Shown: positions 34,797 through 43,541 of the stretch, piece after piece
How the letters are laid out: each line of letters starts with the position of its first letter
Numbering within the stretch: the first letter of the stretch is position 1
Assembly (NCBI RefSeq): GCF_002086455.1
Contig: NZ_MVHC01000002.1
Coordinates: 62,001-126,000, forward strand
Length of the DNA stretch: 64,000 bases
Source: Mycolicibacter algericus DSM 45454
GTDB taxonomy: Bacteria; Actinomycetota; Actinomycetes; Mycobacteriales; Mycobacteriaceae
Reading direction: 5' to 3'
The notes under the pieces: model-generated
Told to the model about the DNA's origin: nothing
The model's input: only the letters and a program-made list of their open reading frames with translations
Databases searched by the model: none
Position numbers and translations under genes: made by a program

Positions 34797-35483
34797 GTGA
34801 GCGATTCCTCGGCCCGCCGATTGAGACTCACAAGTCGGGTCACTGTGCTGGCGGCAGCCCTGCTGACCGCACCCGTCGTGATCCCCGCCGGGGCGCCCGG
34901 CGCGGTTGCACCGGCCAGCGCGGCCTGCCCCGACGTCGAAGTGGTGTTCGCCCGTGGGCGTTTGGAATCGCCCGGGGCCGGCGCGGTCGGCAACGCGTTC
35001 GTCAGCGCGCTGCGCGCCAAGACTTCCAAGAACGTCAGTCTGTATGCGGTGAACTACCCCGCTGACAATCAGATCGACCAGGGCGCCAACGACATGAGCG
35101 CCCGCATCCAGAACACGATCAACGGATGCCCGAACACCCGCATCGTGCCGGGGGGCTACTCACTGGGTGCCGCAGTCACCGACGTGGTGCTCGCCGTCCC
35201 CTTCTCGGCGTTCGGCTTCACCAATCCCCTGCCACCGGGTGCCGACGAGCACATCGCGGCGGTCGCACTGTTCGGCAACGGCAGTCAATGGGTCGGTCCC
35301 ATCACGAACTTCAACCCGATCTACAACGATCGGACCATCGAGCAGTGTCATGGCGCCGACCCGATCTGCAACCCCGCCGACCCGAATACCTGGCAGGAGA
35401 ATTGGCCGCAGCACCTGGCCAGCGCCTATATCTCGGCAGGGATGGTCAACGAGGCCGCGGACTTCGTCGCCGGAAAGCTGTAG
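34797..35483 (+). CDS. Cutinase-like secreted serine esterase 3
   Basis: A 228-residue exported esterase. The signal region is about residues 1-43 (VTVLAAALLTAPVVIPA ... ASAACPD). The triad is Ser122 in GGYSLGAAV, Asp188 in GADPIC and His206 in WPQHLA. The residue after the nucleophile is Leu where the other two cutinases of this window have Gln. In cutinases that Gln backbone amide helps the oxyanion hole, so activity may persist. The cysteines at 44/111 and 184/191 fit two disulfides. The GTG at 34797 follows TACTAT (34784-34789) at leaderless spacing. It stands alone between TetR and a dehydrogenase gene. Confidence 0.88.
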   Translation: MSDSSARRLRLTSRVTVLAAALLTAPVVIPAGAPGAVAPASAACPDVEVVFARGRLESPGAGAVGNAFVSALRAKTSKNVSLYAVNYPADNQIDQGANDMSARIQNTINGCPNTRIVPGGYSLGAAVTDVVLAVPFSAFGFTNPLPPGADEHIAAVALFGNGSQWVGPITNFNPIYNDRTIEQCHGADPICNPADPNTWQENWPQHLASAYISAGMVNEAADFVAGKL

Positions 35484-35573
35484 CCGGCGGCCTGTCTCGA
35501 CGTTGCCGGGCTCATCGACTGCGCAGCGCACACGCGGGCCATACCGAGACGCCCCGCCGTGGACACTGACGGT

Positions 35574-36527
35574 ATGGGAGTTCTCGAAGTAGGCAGGCCG
35601 GATGCGGCGTTGGCCGAGGCCTTGACCGCGAAACATCAACCACTGCAGTTGCCGGACGGGCGCGAGCGGGACGCCTTCCTGGCCGAGCATGGGCCGAGCG
35701 TCGTCGCCGCCGTGGTGGCGGGACCGCCGGGCGTCGATGCCCGCCTCATGAACGCGCTACCCAATCTCGGTGCGATCGTGAATTACGGGGCCGGCTACGA
35801 CTTGATCGACGTCGACGAGGCGCAACGACTCGGCATCGGAGTCAGCAACACCCCCGACGTCCTCAACGACAGCGTCGCCGATACCGCCGTCGGCTTGCTG
35901 CTTGCGACGATGCGCGGCTTCTGCAGTGCGGATCGCTACGTCCGGGCCGGTCGCTGGCCGGTCGAGGGACCGCTGCCGTTGGCCCGTGATGTGAGCGGAA
36001 CCCGGGTCGGGATCCTGGGGTTGGGCCGGATCGGCTCGGCGATCGCGTCTCGGCTGACCGGATTCGGCTGCCAGATCTCGTATCACAATTGCCGGCGGGC
36101 ACCCGACTGCCCCTATCACTATGCCGCGTCGCCGATCGAACTTGCCGAATCGGCCGACGTACTGGTGATTGCGGTCAGCGGCGGCAGGGGCAGCCGGGAA
36201 TTGGTCAGTCGGCAAGTGCTGGAGGCGCTGGGCGATGACGGCTACCTGATCAACGTCGCTCGCGGCAGTGTCGTAGATCAGGACGCACTGGTGGAATTGC
36301 TTGTCGACAAACGCCTTGCGGGTGCCGGCCTTGATGTCTACGCCGACGAGCCGCACGTTCCCGAGCAATTGCGCGAGTTGGACAACGTGGTGCTGCTCCC
36401 GCACATCGGTAGCGCGACACCACGAACCCGGTCGGCGATGGCCGCGCTGACGCTGCGAAACCTGGACGAGTACCTCACCCGCGGAACACTGACGACACCG
36501 GTATTGCCACCACGACGATCCAGTTGA
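35574..36527 (+). CDS. D-isomer-specific 2-hydroxyacid dehydrogenase family protein
   Basis: A 317-residue enzyme. The NAD-binding loop is VGILGLGRIGSAIASRL (about residues 146-162). The catalytic Arg is in INVARGSVVD, the Glu in VYADEPHVP and the His in LLPHIGSAT, so all three family residues are present. The family oxidises D-2-hydroxy acids or reduces 2-oxo acids such as glyoxylate and hydroxypyruvate. The cofactor-binding region after strand 2 reads YHNCRRA, with Arg residues that suggest NADP(H). I prefer ATG at 35574; GTG at 35559 is an alternative. It is convergent with the dioxygenase gene. Confidence 0.88.
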   Translation: MGVLEVGRPDAALAEALTAKHQPLQLPDGRERDAFLAEHGPSVVAAVVAGPPGVDARLMNALPNLGAIVNYGAGYDLIDVDEAQRLGIGVSNTPDVLNDSVADTAVGLLLATMRGFCSADRYVRAGRWPVEGPLPLARDVSGTRVGILGLGRIGSAIASRLTGFGCQISYHNCRRAPDCPYHYAASPIELAESADVLVIAVSGGRGSRELVSRQVLEALGDDGYLINVARGSVVDQDALVELLVDKRLAGAGLDVYADEPHVPEQLRELDNVVLLPHIGSATPRTRSAMAALTLRNLDEYLTRGTLTTPVLPPRRSS

Positions 36528-36541
36528 GCGTCTCCGCCGAT

Positions 36542-37435
36542 TCAGATGTTGGAAGCGTCGGCGGGAAAGGCAGGCGGTGACTGCGGGGCATCCGACCGGC
36601 TGTCGGTGGCGGCATCGGCCCCGGCATGTCCGAGGGTGTAGGCGGTCATCGACATCGATCCGTACGCGTAGCCTTCGACGAGAATGTCTGGGGTGCCCGA
36701 GGCAACGCCGGTTAGTCCGGCGAAGTACAGCAACGGGATGAAATGGTCCGGTGTCGGCACGGCAGCCCGATAGTCACTGTGCCGGTCGAGTCGCACGGCG
36801 TCGACAGGGTCCGACAGCATCAGCGTCTTGGCATCCTCGTCGAAGCGAATGGCCCAGTCGTACCCCTTGTCAGCGAGGTGCCAGTCCATGGCCCGCAGAT
36901 TGTGCACGACGTTGCCACTGGCGATCACCAGCACACCACGGTCTCGTAGCGGAGCCAGCCGGGCACCCAGGTCGAGGTGGTAGTCGAGCGGCTTGTCAGC
37001 GTTGATCGACAGCTGCACAACCGGAATGGACGCATCGGGGAAGGCGTGCACCAGCACCGACCAGGCGCCGTGATCGATACCCCAGCTGTCGATGTCGGCG
37101 CCCACCCAGGTCGGGTGCACCGCTTCGGAGATTTCGTCGGCCAACTCGGGTAGGCCGGGCGCGGGGTACTGAACCTCGAACAGCTCCGGCGGGAACCCAT
37201 AGAAATCATGGATGGTGCGGGGCCGCGGCATGGCGGTGACGGCCGTCGCGTTGATGTACCAATGCGCGCTGATCACCAAGATGGCGCGAGGTCGCGTCAC
37301 CGCTTGCCCGAACGCCTGCCACGCCGAGGTGTACCGGTTGGTTTCAATCGCGTTCATCGGGCTGCCATGCCCGATGAACGCCGCCGGAATTCGGCGAGGC
37401 GCGCTGCCGGTGGTCGTCTGCGTCTCGCGATGCAT
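36542..37435 (-). CDS. Class III extradiol ring-cleavage dioxygenase (LigB / DODA type)
   Basis: A 297-residue member of the LigB superfamily close to bacterial YgiD/4,5-DOPA dioxygenase. Metal ligands are the His residues in FIGHGSPMNA, ISAHWY and the central VHNLRAMDW; TPDHFIPLLYFAGL supplies the catalytic His. SWGIDHGAWSVLVH is also conserved. The metal (Fe or Zn) cannot be read from sequence. Homologues open catechol-type rings, and DODA enzymes act on caffeate- or DOPA-like compounds. The N-terminal 15 residues and the C-terminal 25 are not conserved. No other aromatic genes are adjacent, so the substrate remains open. Confidence 0.85.
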   Translation of the reverse strand: MHRETQTTTGSAPRRIPAAFIGHGSPMNAIETNRYTSAWQAFGQAVTRPRAILVISAHWYINATAVTAMPRPRTIHDFYGFPPELFEVQYPAPGLPELADEISEAVHPTWVGADIDSWGIDHGAWSVLVHAFPDASIPVVQLSINADKPLDYHLDLGARLAPLRDRGVLVIASGNVVHNLRAMDWHLADKGYDWAIRFDEDAKTLMLSDPVDAVRLDRHSDYRAAVPTPDHFIPLLYFAGLTGVASGTPDILVEGYAYGSMSMTAYTLGHAGADAATDSRSDAPQSPPAFPADASNI

Positions 37436-37471
37436 TCCTCTTTATATCCCCGATGGCTCCGCGGAACCGCA

Positions 37472-37600
37472 TTAAAGCGTCAGCGGCCACTCCAGCGACG
37501 ACTGCATGACCGGGGCAAAGGCCGGGGAATGGTTGACCGGGATGTCCGTGCTGACGCGGCCCGCCGATGCCGCCTTCTGATAGGTGGCGGGGTCGATTCC
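37472..37600 (-). pseudogene. Remnant of an M20-type amidohydrolase C-terminus
   Basis: Between the TRIC gene stop and the dioxygenase start, minus-strand codons read GIDPATYQKAASAGRVS, then VNHSPAFAPVMQ, and stop at TAA (37472-37474). NHSPxFAPV is the conserved end of M20 amidohydrolases/carboxypeptidases. Only about 40 residues remain, with no start, metal site or dimer domain. It is probably the relic of a deleted gene. The match is from memory of the motif and should be treated as tentative. Confidence 0.45.
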
Positions 37601-37617
37601 GCTGTGCCGCGAGTGAT

Positions 37618-38337
37618 TCAGCGCTCGTCGTTGAAGTCCTTCCCGTCTTGGAGGTCGGCGGTATCCGGCGATGTGGGGCGGTGACGTGCGAAAGCCCCAC
37701 CTGGTGACCAGGAGTCGGCCGCGGGCAACATCCACCCGCGCCAGTGGGAAAGCAGGCACAACACCGTTCCGGTCAGTGCTGCCATTAACAGGCCGGGGGT
37801 CGGGTGCTCGCGGTAGTTGAAAAGCACCAGCACACCGCTCGCGGCCAGCGCGCAGGTGGCGTACAAGGTGTTGCCACCGAAGATGCCGGGCACCCGCCGT
37901 ATCGCGATGTCACGCAACGCGCCGCCGCCGACCGCCGAGATCGTCCCCAACAGCAGCGCGGCCAACCAGCCGAGCCCGACGGCGAGCGTCTTGTGCGCGC
38001 CGGTGGCGGCCCAGCATCCCAGCGCCAGCGCGTCGACGATCGGCCATGCCCGGTTCCACACCCGGCCCTCTACCCGGAAGACGAACGCGATCAGCGCTCC
38101 GGCCAGTGCGGTCAACAGGTACGCGTAGTCAGTGAGAGCGACCGGCGTGCCGCGCTGCAGTAGGGCGTCGCGGATCATGCCGCCGCCCAGACCCGATAAC
38201 ACGGCCAGGGCGGCAAAGCCGACCGGATCCAGCCCTTCCTTGCGGGCGACCACGCCGCCCAGCAACGCGTTGCCGAGCACGCCGATCAGGTCGACCACCC
38301 GGAACAGGTCCGTCACCGTCAGCTCGGTGAGCACCAC
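37618..38337 (-). CDS. TRIC-type cation channel family membrane protein (UPF0126)
   Basis: A 239-residue polytopic membrane protein of two similar halves. Each half has the glycine motif followed by Arg-Asp: LGGGMIRDALLQ and VGGGALRDIAIRR. About seven hydrophobic segments are visible, and VARKEGLDPVGFA is typical of the N-terminal half. Bacterial TRIC proteins form trimeric potassium/sodium channels. I chose GTG at 38337 because GGAGGG lies upstream and the first helix begins soon after; an in-frame start at 38403 is less likely. The C-terminal 30 residues are polar and cytoplasmic. Same strand as the MerR gene but 129 bp apart. Confidence 0.88.
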   Translation of the reverse strand: MVLTELTVTDLFRVVDLIGVLGNALLGGVVARKEGLDPVGFAALAVLSGLGGGMIRDALLQRGTPVALTDYAYLLTALAGALIAFVFRVEGRVWNRAWPIVDALALGCWAATGAHKTLAVGLGWLAALLLGTISAVGGGALRDIAIRRVPGIFGGNTLYATCALAASGVLVLFNYREHPTPGLLMAALTGTVLCLLSHWRGWMLPAADSWSPGGAFARHRPTSPDTADLQDGKDFNDER

Positions 38338-38465
38338 ACCACGCCCTCCTTCAGCGAACGGCCCGCTGATCCTCGTCAGCCCCGGGTACCCAGATCGGCG
38401 CAAACGCTGTCAAGTCCGCCTGATCCGGTGGTCCGCGCGTTGAGCTATTCCCCACACAGCTCGCG

Positions 38466-39236
38466 TCAGGGGTTCCCGTCCCCGGGCGCGTCCTGCGTTC
38501 TGCTCTCGCGCTGGTATCGCCGCAACTCGGTGCGTACCGCCGCGTCGAACGCCCGGTCCAGGCTGGCGTGCGCTGCTCGTCGTGCCACCCGGCGCATGGC
38601 ATCCACCAAGTCGGCGGCCCACGCGAGTTCGTCGTCGTTGGCGGGTAACCATCCAGCCCCTCGCTGGCGCACCACCTCCGAATGTCCGCTGCGGGCCAGC
38701 ACGCCGGCCGCTTCGTCCAGTTTCTGGTCGACTTCGCCGACCGCGTTCAGCAGTGCCGGCAATGGCATACCACGCGAGATCAGCGTGGCCAGGTCATCGA
38801 CGAGGCGCAGATCGATCACCCGGTAGTTGTTGTCGGTGGTGCTCGGCTCGATCACTCCGTCATCGGCGAGCCGGCGCAGCATCGGGTCGTCCAGACTGCC
38901 GAGCCGCGTTTCCAGCTGGTCGCGGGTCATGCTCTGCGACACCGGGTTCGACCACGGCGCAGTCACCAGCTCGCCCAGATCGGCCAGATCCAGCACCTCG
39001 ACCAGATCCTCGCCGCGTTGCAGACCGGTGAGGAACTTCAGGATGTGCTTGACCGTGAAGCCCTCGCCGAGCAAGCGAATGATCGCCTTCAGCTGCTTGA
39101 GGTGCCGGTCGGTGTAGATCGCGACGCGGCCCCGGCGCTGCGGCCGGGGCAGCAGACCGTTCTCCTGGTAGACCCGAACGTTGCGGGTGGTCGTTCCCGC
39201 CTCCCGTGCGAGGTCGTCGATCCGGTACTCGGCCAC
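38466..39236 (-). CDS. MerR family transcriptional regulator
   Basis: A 256-residue regulator. The N-terminal 70 residues are a winged HTH of the MerR class: YRIDDLAREAGTTTRNVRVYQENGLLPRPQRRGR and IYTDRHLKQLKAI. A coiled-coil dimer helix follows. The C-terminal 130 residues have no cysteines for metal sensing, so an organic ligand is likely. It starts 9 bp after the monooxygenase stop on the same strand, which makes it the last gene of the esterase/SDR/diiron/monooxygenase operon and a candidate feedback regulator of it. Confidence 0.88.
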   Translation of the reverse strand: MAEYRIDDLAREAGTTTRNVRVYQENGLLPRPQRRGRVAIYTDRHLKQLKAIIRLLGEGFTVKHILKFLTGLQRGEDLVEVLDLADLGELVTAPWSNPVSQSMTRDQLETRLGSLDDPMLRRLADDGVIEPSTTDNNYRVIDLRLVDDLATLISRGMPLPALLNAVGEVDQKLDEAAGVLARSGHSEVVRQRGAGWLPANDDELAWAADLVDAMRRVARRAAHASLDRAFDAAVRTELRRYQRESRTQDAPGDGNP

Positions 39237-39245
39237 CAGTGCAGC

Positions 39246-40730
39246 CTATGTGCTCAGAACCGGGTCGCGGCTGGTCTCCGCCACAGTGATCTTGAAGTCC
39301 TTCAAGTCAACCGTCTTCAGCTGGTTGACGTATTGGGTGGCAAAGCCCGGGAACATGGTGGCGTTGAAACCGTCCTCGGTCAGATACCAGCTCTGGCATC
39401 CGGAGTTCCAGGTGGTCGATTCCAGGCGCCGCTGAATGTCCTTGTTGTAGCGGGACTGCACCTCGGGCCGCACATCCAGCGATTTCCAGTCGAACTGCAG
39501 CAGTTTGGAGATCGCCCCGACGATGTAGTCGATCTGGGCTTCCATGTAGACCAGCGCTGAGTTGTGGCCGGGACCCGAGTTCGGACCGAAGGTGAAGAAC
39601 AGGTTCGGATAACCCGATACCGCGACGCTGCGGTAGGCGTAGGCGCCGCGGCTCCATTCCGAAGCCAGATCGCGACCGTCCAGGCCGGTGACCGGGAATG
39701 GGGTCCCGGCCTTGGAAACATCGAAGCCGGTGGCGAATACGATGGCGTCGAATCGGTGCTCGATGCCCTCAACGGTGCGGATTCCCTTGGGCGACAAGCG
39801 GGCGATAGGCCAGGTCACCAAGGTGCAGTTGTCCGCCTGCAGTGCCGGGTAGTAGTCGCTGGTCATCAGCAGCCGCTTGCATCCGGCCGAGAAGTCCGGT
39901 GTCAGCTGGCGACGCATCCAGGGGTCCTTCACCTGCAGACGCAGATTTGCGGCGCTGATGGCTTCGACGAGCCGGGTCAGCGGGGTGTCCCATACCACCC
40001 CAAGGGCTACCGACTCGTGGCCCCAGTACCAGGCGGACCGCATCAGCTTCTCGGCCAGCGGCACGTGCCTGTAGAACTGCTTGAGTCGGTCACCGGTCGA
40101 CGTGTTGAGCTTGGGCAGCACCCAGCCCGGCGTGCGTTGGAATACCTTCACCGACTCGGCGACCTTGACAAGTTCCGGGATGATCTGGACCCCGCTGGAT
40201 CCGGTGCCGATGACGGCAACCTTCTTGCCGACGAAGTCGTAGTCGTGATCCCAACGGGCACTGTGGATCTTGTGGCCTTCGTAGGTCTCGATACCCGGGA
40301 TGCTCGGGAAGCTGTGATTGGCCAGCGGCCCGGAGGCCACGATCACGGTCCGGGCCCGCAGCGGCTCCCGGCCGGCAAGACCGACGGTCCACTCCCCCGC
40401 GTCGGCGTCGTAGACGACACCGGTGACGTTGTGGCCGAACCGGATGTGAGGTGCAATTCCGGCGGATTCGACCATGCTGTCGATGTACCCGAGGATCTCC
40501 GCACTGCCCGAGTAGGTCTGCGACCACTCCGGGTTACGCGCGAAGCTGTAGGAGTACAGCCGCGACGGAATATCGCATTCGGCACCCGGATAGGTGTTGT
40601 CCCGCCACGTGCCCCCGACACGCGAATCGCGCTCGAGGATTACGAAATCGGTGATGCCTTGGGCCTTGAGGCGGATGGCGGCACCGACACCGGCGAACCC
40701 GGCGCCGATGATCGCTACGGAGATCGTCAT
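39246..40730 (-). CDS. Baeyer-Villiger-type flavin monooxygenase
   Basis: A 494-residue FAD/NADPH monooxygenase related to MymA and EthA. The FAD loop is VAIIGAGFAGVGAA (residues 5-18), the NADPH loop VAVIGTGSSGVQ, and the Baeyer-Villiger fingerprint appears as YEGHKIHSARWDHD. FATGFDVSK is the second flavin motif. Such enzymes insert oxygen into ketones or oxidise thioamides; MymA acts on fatty-acid-related envelope chemistry. The ATG at 40730 (MTISVAIIG) is clear; an upstream frame extends to 40778 into the intergenic gap. It follows the diiron gene by 11 bp and precedes MerR by 9 bp. Confidence 0.9.
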   Translation of the reverse strand: MTISVAIIGAGFAGVGAAIRLKAQGITDFVILERDSRVGGTWRDNTYPGAECDIPSRLYSYSFARNPEWSQTYSGSAEILGYIDSMVESAGIAPHIRFGHNVTGVVYDADAGEWTVGLAGREPLRARTVIVASGPLANHSFPSIPGIETYEGHKIHSARWDHDYDFVGKKVAVIGTGSSGVQIIPELVKVAESVKVFQRTPGWVLPKLNTSTGDRLKQFYRHVPLAEKLMRSAWYWGHESVALGVVWDTPLTRLVEAISAANLRLQVKDPWMRRQLTPDFSAGCKRLLMTSDYYPALQADNCTLVTWPIARLSPKGIRTVEGIEHRFDAIVFATGFDVSKAGTPFPVTGLDGRDLASEWSRGAYAYRSVAVSGYPNLFFTFGPNSGPGHNSALVYMEAQIDYIVGAISKLLQFDWKSLDVRPEVQSRYNKDIQRRLESTTWNSGCQSWYLTEDGFNATMFPGFATQYVNQLKTVDLKDFKITVAETSRDPVLST

Positions 40731-40741
40731 GTCCTGCTCCC

Positions 40742-41662
40742 TCATGCGACCGGTTCGTAGGTCAGTTCCCGCGACCAACTCGGCTCGTGACGGACCAACG
40801 ACGCCGGGATGACGCCGGTGACTTTCACCAGCGAATCAGCCAGCCAGTGGTACTTCGAGCTGCGGTCGATCACCTTCTTGCCGTGCCAGGAGATCAACCG
40901 GTACATCGGCACCCGGCGGGCAAATGCGCTTCGTTCACCGACGTTTTGGAACCGGCGCATCGCCTGGTAGAGGCGTTCCTCATTGACGCCCATCGCCACG
41001 ATGTTGTCGCGCATCTTGTTCAGCAGCGGGAAGTAGCTCAACGTGCCGACCACCAGCGCCGGGTTCAGCCAGCTGCCGACGAGTTCGACAGCCAACTTGC
41101 GGATGCTCGCGTGGCCCAGGATGTCCATCACCTCGAAGTCGACCGCCAGATGACGCGACTCGTCGGAGTTGATCCGCTTGAACACCTCTTGGGCCACCGG
41201 GTCTTTGACCTCGTCGGTGATGAACTTGATCAGCGCGCCGTCGAGGGCTACTTCCAACATGGGGATGACGGTGCCCAGAATCGACAACGACATGCCGTCG
41301 GAGAACTTGTCGAGCCAGGTGATCACCAGCTGCACGTTGACGCTCGGCGGCGGGACTTCGTCGTCCTCCAGCATGCCCCACCGTCGCATCAGCGCGAGTT
41401 CGGCATTGGCGTGCTTCTGCTCCTCGGCGTGGAAGTGCTCGTAAATGCTCTTCAGTGTCGGGGTCGGCGCCTTCTTGGCCAGCGCCGCGAATCCGCGGGC
41501 ACCAACGTTCTCGATCCACATCAGGTCGGTCATGAACGGTTTGAGCTTGGCCCACAGCTCGGGCTCGATCAGCTCGGCTCCCGGGGCATCCCAGTCGATG
41601 TCGACCAAGGCCCACTGCTTGTCCTTGATCTTCTGCAGCATGTCGTCCAGGTCCATCGCCAT
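40742..41662 (-). CDS. Ferritin-like diiron protein (possible oxygenase or reductase component)
   Basis: A 306-residue mostly helical protein. HFHAEEQKHANAEL (about residue 95) has an ExxH iron motif and NSDESRHLAVDFEV (about residue 172) a second one, with an upstream Glu in IENVGARG, so a four-helix diiron site is likely. The family resembles AurF-like or acyl-ACP desaturase-like proteins found next to monooxygenases in mycobacteria. The ATG at 41662 (MAMDLDDML) begins the conserved region; a frame continuing upstream overlaps the SDR gene. It lies between SDR and monooxygenase genes in the operon and probably acts on the same lipid substrate. Confidence 0.72.
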   Translation of the reverse strand: MAMDLDDMLQKIKDKQWALVDIDWDAPGAELIEPELWAKLKPFMTDLMWIENVGARGFAALAKKAPTPTLKSIYEHFHAEEQKHANAELALMRRWGMLEDDEVPPPSVNVQLVITWLDKFSDGMSLSILGTVIPMLEVALDGALIKFITDEVKDPVAQEVFKRINSDESRHLAVDFEVMDILGHASIRKLAVELVGSWLNPALVVGTLSYFPLLNKMRDNIVAMGVNEERLYQAMRRFQNVGERSAFARRVPMYRLISWHGKKVIDRSSKYHWLADSLVKVTGVIPASLVRHEPSWSRELTYEPVA

Positions 41663-41691
41663 GATCGGCTGTATTCCTTTCGTGAGACGGT

Positions 41692-42552
41692 TCAGTTCTT
41701 GGGAAGGACGCGGCCGAGCAGGCCGGCGCCACGGGCATACAGCGCGGGGAAATGTCGCTTGAGGTGCCAGATGACGGTGGCGTCGAACTGTGGCACCACA
41801 TACAGCCGCCCGCTGTCGTGCGCGTCCAGCGTGCGCGCCGCGACGCTGTCCGCGGACAATCCGGTCCAGCGGGCCAGCTGCTGGCTGAGGCTCATCGAGC
41901 CGGGAGTGATCCGGCCGTCGGTAAAGACGTTGGTCTTGACGAAGGTCGGGCACAACATGGTGACCGCGATGTCGGTCCCATCGAGTTCGGCGGCCAGCGT
42001 CTCCGACAGCGACATGACGCCGGCTTTGGACACGTTGTAGGCCGCCATCGAGGGCGCGGCAGCGAATCCTGCCGCCGATGCCACGTTGATGATCCCGCCG
42101 CGGCCGGCCTCGCGAAGGATCGGTGTGAAGATCTCACAGCCGTGGACCACCCCCCACAGGTTGATCCCGAGCGCCCACTCCCAGTCCTCGAAGCCGATGT
42201 CGCCGACCGGCTTTCCCCCGATGCCGACGCCGGCATTGTTGATCACCAGGGTCGGCGCACCGCCGAAGACCTCCAGGGCATGCCGGGCCAGCTGCTCGAC
42301 TGCGGCACGGTCGGATACATCGCACTGCACCGCATGTCCGGTGCCGGTGGGAAGCTGCTCGATCAGTGCCACCGTCTCGGCCGCGCGGGCGGCGTCGATG
42401 TCGGCGCAGAGGACGTCGCCGCCGCGGCGGACCAGTTCCAGGGCGAAGGAACGTCCGATACCGCTGCCGGCACCGGTGACCACCGCCTTGGCCTTGACCG
42501 AGCGCCGGTCGGTCCGGAAGGCGTTGAGCACCGTGTCGATGCCGAAGATCAC
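41692..42552 (-). CDS. Short-chain dehydrogenase/reductase (SadH-like)
   Basis: A 286-residue classical SDR. The cofactor loop is AVVTGAGSGIGRSFA (about residues 23-37), NNAG is in TLVINNAGVGIGG, the catalytic Ser in IINVASAAGF and the YxxxK in YNVSKAGV. DIDAARAAET after strand 2 contains the Asp expected for NAD(H). Start is GTG at 42552, overlapping the TGA of the esterase gene. In the M. tuberculosis mymA operon an SDR (SadH) likewise accompanies a monooxygenase and LipR. The product end KRHFPALYARGAGLLGR is amphipathic and may touch the membrane. Confidence 0.88.
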   Translation of the reverse strand: MIFGIDTVLNAFRTDRRSVKAKAVVTGAGSGIGRSFALELVRRGGDVLCADIDAARAAETVALIEQLPTGTGHAVQCDVSDRAAVEQLARHALEVFGGAPTLVINNAGVGIGGKPVGDIGFEDWEWALGINLWGVVHGCEIFTPILREAGRGGIINVASAAGFAAAPSMAAYNVSKAGVMSLSETLAAELDGTDIAVTMLCPTFVKTNVFTDGRITPGSMSLSQQLARWTGLSADSVAARTLDAHDSGRLYVVPQFDATVIWHLKRHFPALYARGAGLLGRVLPKN

Positions 42553-43541
42553 GACACCCCCTCGAGGGTGTCGGATCGCTCGTCGCCGTAGGCATCGGCG
42601 ATGAAGGCCGCCGCCCGCCGCAGCGCCGATGCGGCTTCCGGCGCCAGCCGCGGCAGCGCTTGGAAGACGTGCACCATCCCCGGCCAGATCTCCAGGGTGC
42701 TGGTTGCGCCGGCCCGGCGCAGTTCGGCGTCCAGGTACCGTGCGTCAGCGCTGAGCATCTCGTATTCACCGACCTGAATGAGCATCGGCGGCAGCCGATC
42801 CGCCCGGGCGAAGTCGAGTCGGAGACGCGGGTCGGCCTGGTCATGTCCGCGCATGTAGAGGCTCACCATGCGGCGCGCGGCGCGAGCCGACATCGCCGGG
42901 TCGCGGCGCACCACTTCCTGCTGTAGGGCCAGACCCAGGCTCAGGTCGATCAATGGCGAGAACAGCACCACAGCGGCCGGCCGGAAATGCGGGTCATCGG
43001 CGTGCGCGAGCAACATGTCACAGGCCAGGTGACCGCCGGCGGAGTCCGCACCGACCACGATGTCGGATGCCGCATACCCCTGGGCCAACAGCCACCGGTA
43101 GCCGGTTTCGACATCGTCGGCCGCCGCCGGAAATCGGTGCTCGGGCGCCAGCCGGTAATCCACCACGAACATCGGTAGGCCGGTGGCCTGTGACCATCGC
43201 GCGACCAGCTTGCGGTGGGTCCGCGCCGAGCAGATCACGTAGGCACTGCCGTGCACGTAGTAGCCGGCGCGCTTGCCGAACTCCACGCCCGGTCCGAGCA
43301 CCCACTCCCCGCGCAACCCGGGCCCGGTCACCGGCACGATCCGGGTGCCGCCGGGCATCGACCCGAACGCCGCCATGATGGTGGCGATCAACCTGCGTCC
43401 GAACCAGACACCGGGTCGATTCATCGGGATCGCGCTGGTGAGACATCCCAGCGTCCAGCGGGTGGCTGTGGCTGACAGCACGGCCCGCAGGGTCGCACGG
43501 GTGGGTATGGCGGGCAGCGCCGCGCCGTGGGGTTCCGTCAC
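42549..43541 (-). CDS. Alpha/beta hydrolase, hormone-sensitive-lipase family (LipR-like)
   Basis: A 330-residue esterase. The oxyanion motif is VHGSAYVICS instead of the usual HGGG, the nucleophile is in VGADSAGGHLA, VDYRLAPEHRFPAAADD is diagnostic of the HSL family, and the catalytic His is in WPGMVHVFQAL. I chose GTG at 43541 because the longer frame (to 43619) would encode the palindromic operator at 43564-43583 inside the protein. It leads the operon esterase-SDR-diiron-monooxygenase-MerR. The composition resembles the acid-induced mymA operon, which modifies fatty acids of the envelope. Confidence 0.82.
   Translation of the reverse strand: MTEPHGAALPAIPTRATLRAVLSATATRWTLGCLTSAIPMNRPGVWFGRRLIATIMAAFGSMPGGTRIVPVTGPGLRGEWVLGPGVEFGKRAGYYVHGSAYVICSARTHRKLVARWSQATGLPMFVVDYRLAPEHRFPAAADDVETGYRWLLAQGYAASDIVVGADSAGGHLACDMLLAHADDPHFRPAAVVLFSPLIDLSLGLALQQEVVRRDPAMSARAARRMVSLYMRGHDQADPRLRLDFARADRLPPMLIQVGEYEMLSADARYLDAELRRAGATSTLEIWPGMVHVFQALPRLAPEAASALRRAAAFIADAYGDERSDTLEGVS

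Noticed and set aside
41663..41953. N-terminal extension of the diiron protein
   Set aside because: It overlaps the SDR gene and is arginine-rich; the conserved protein begins MAMDLDDML at 41662.
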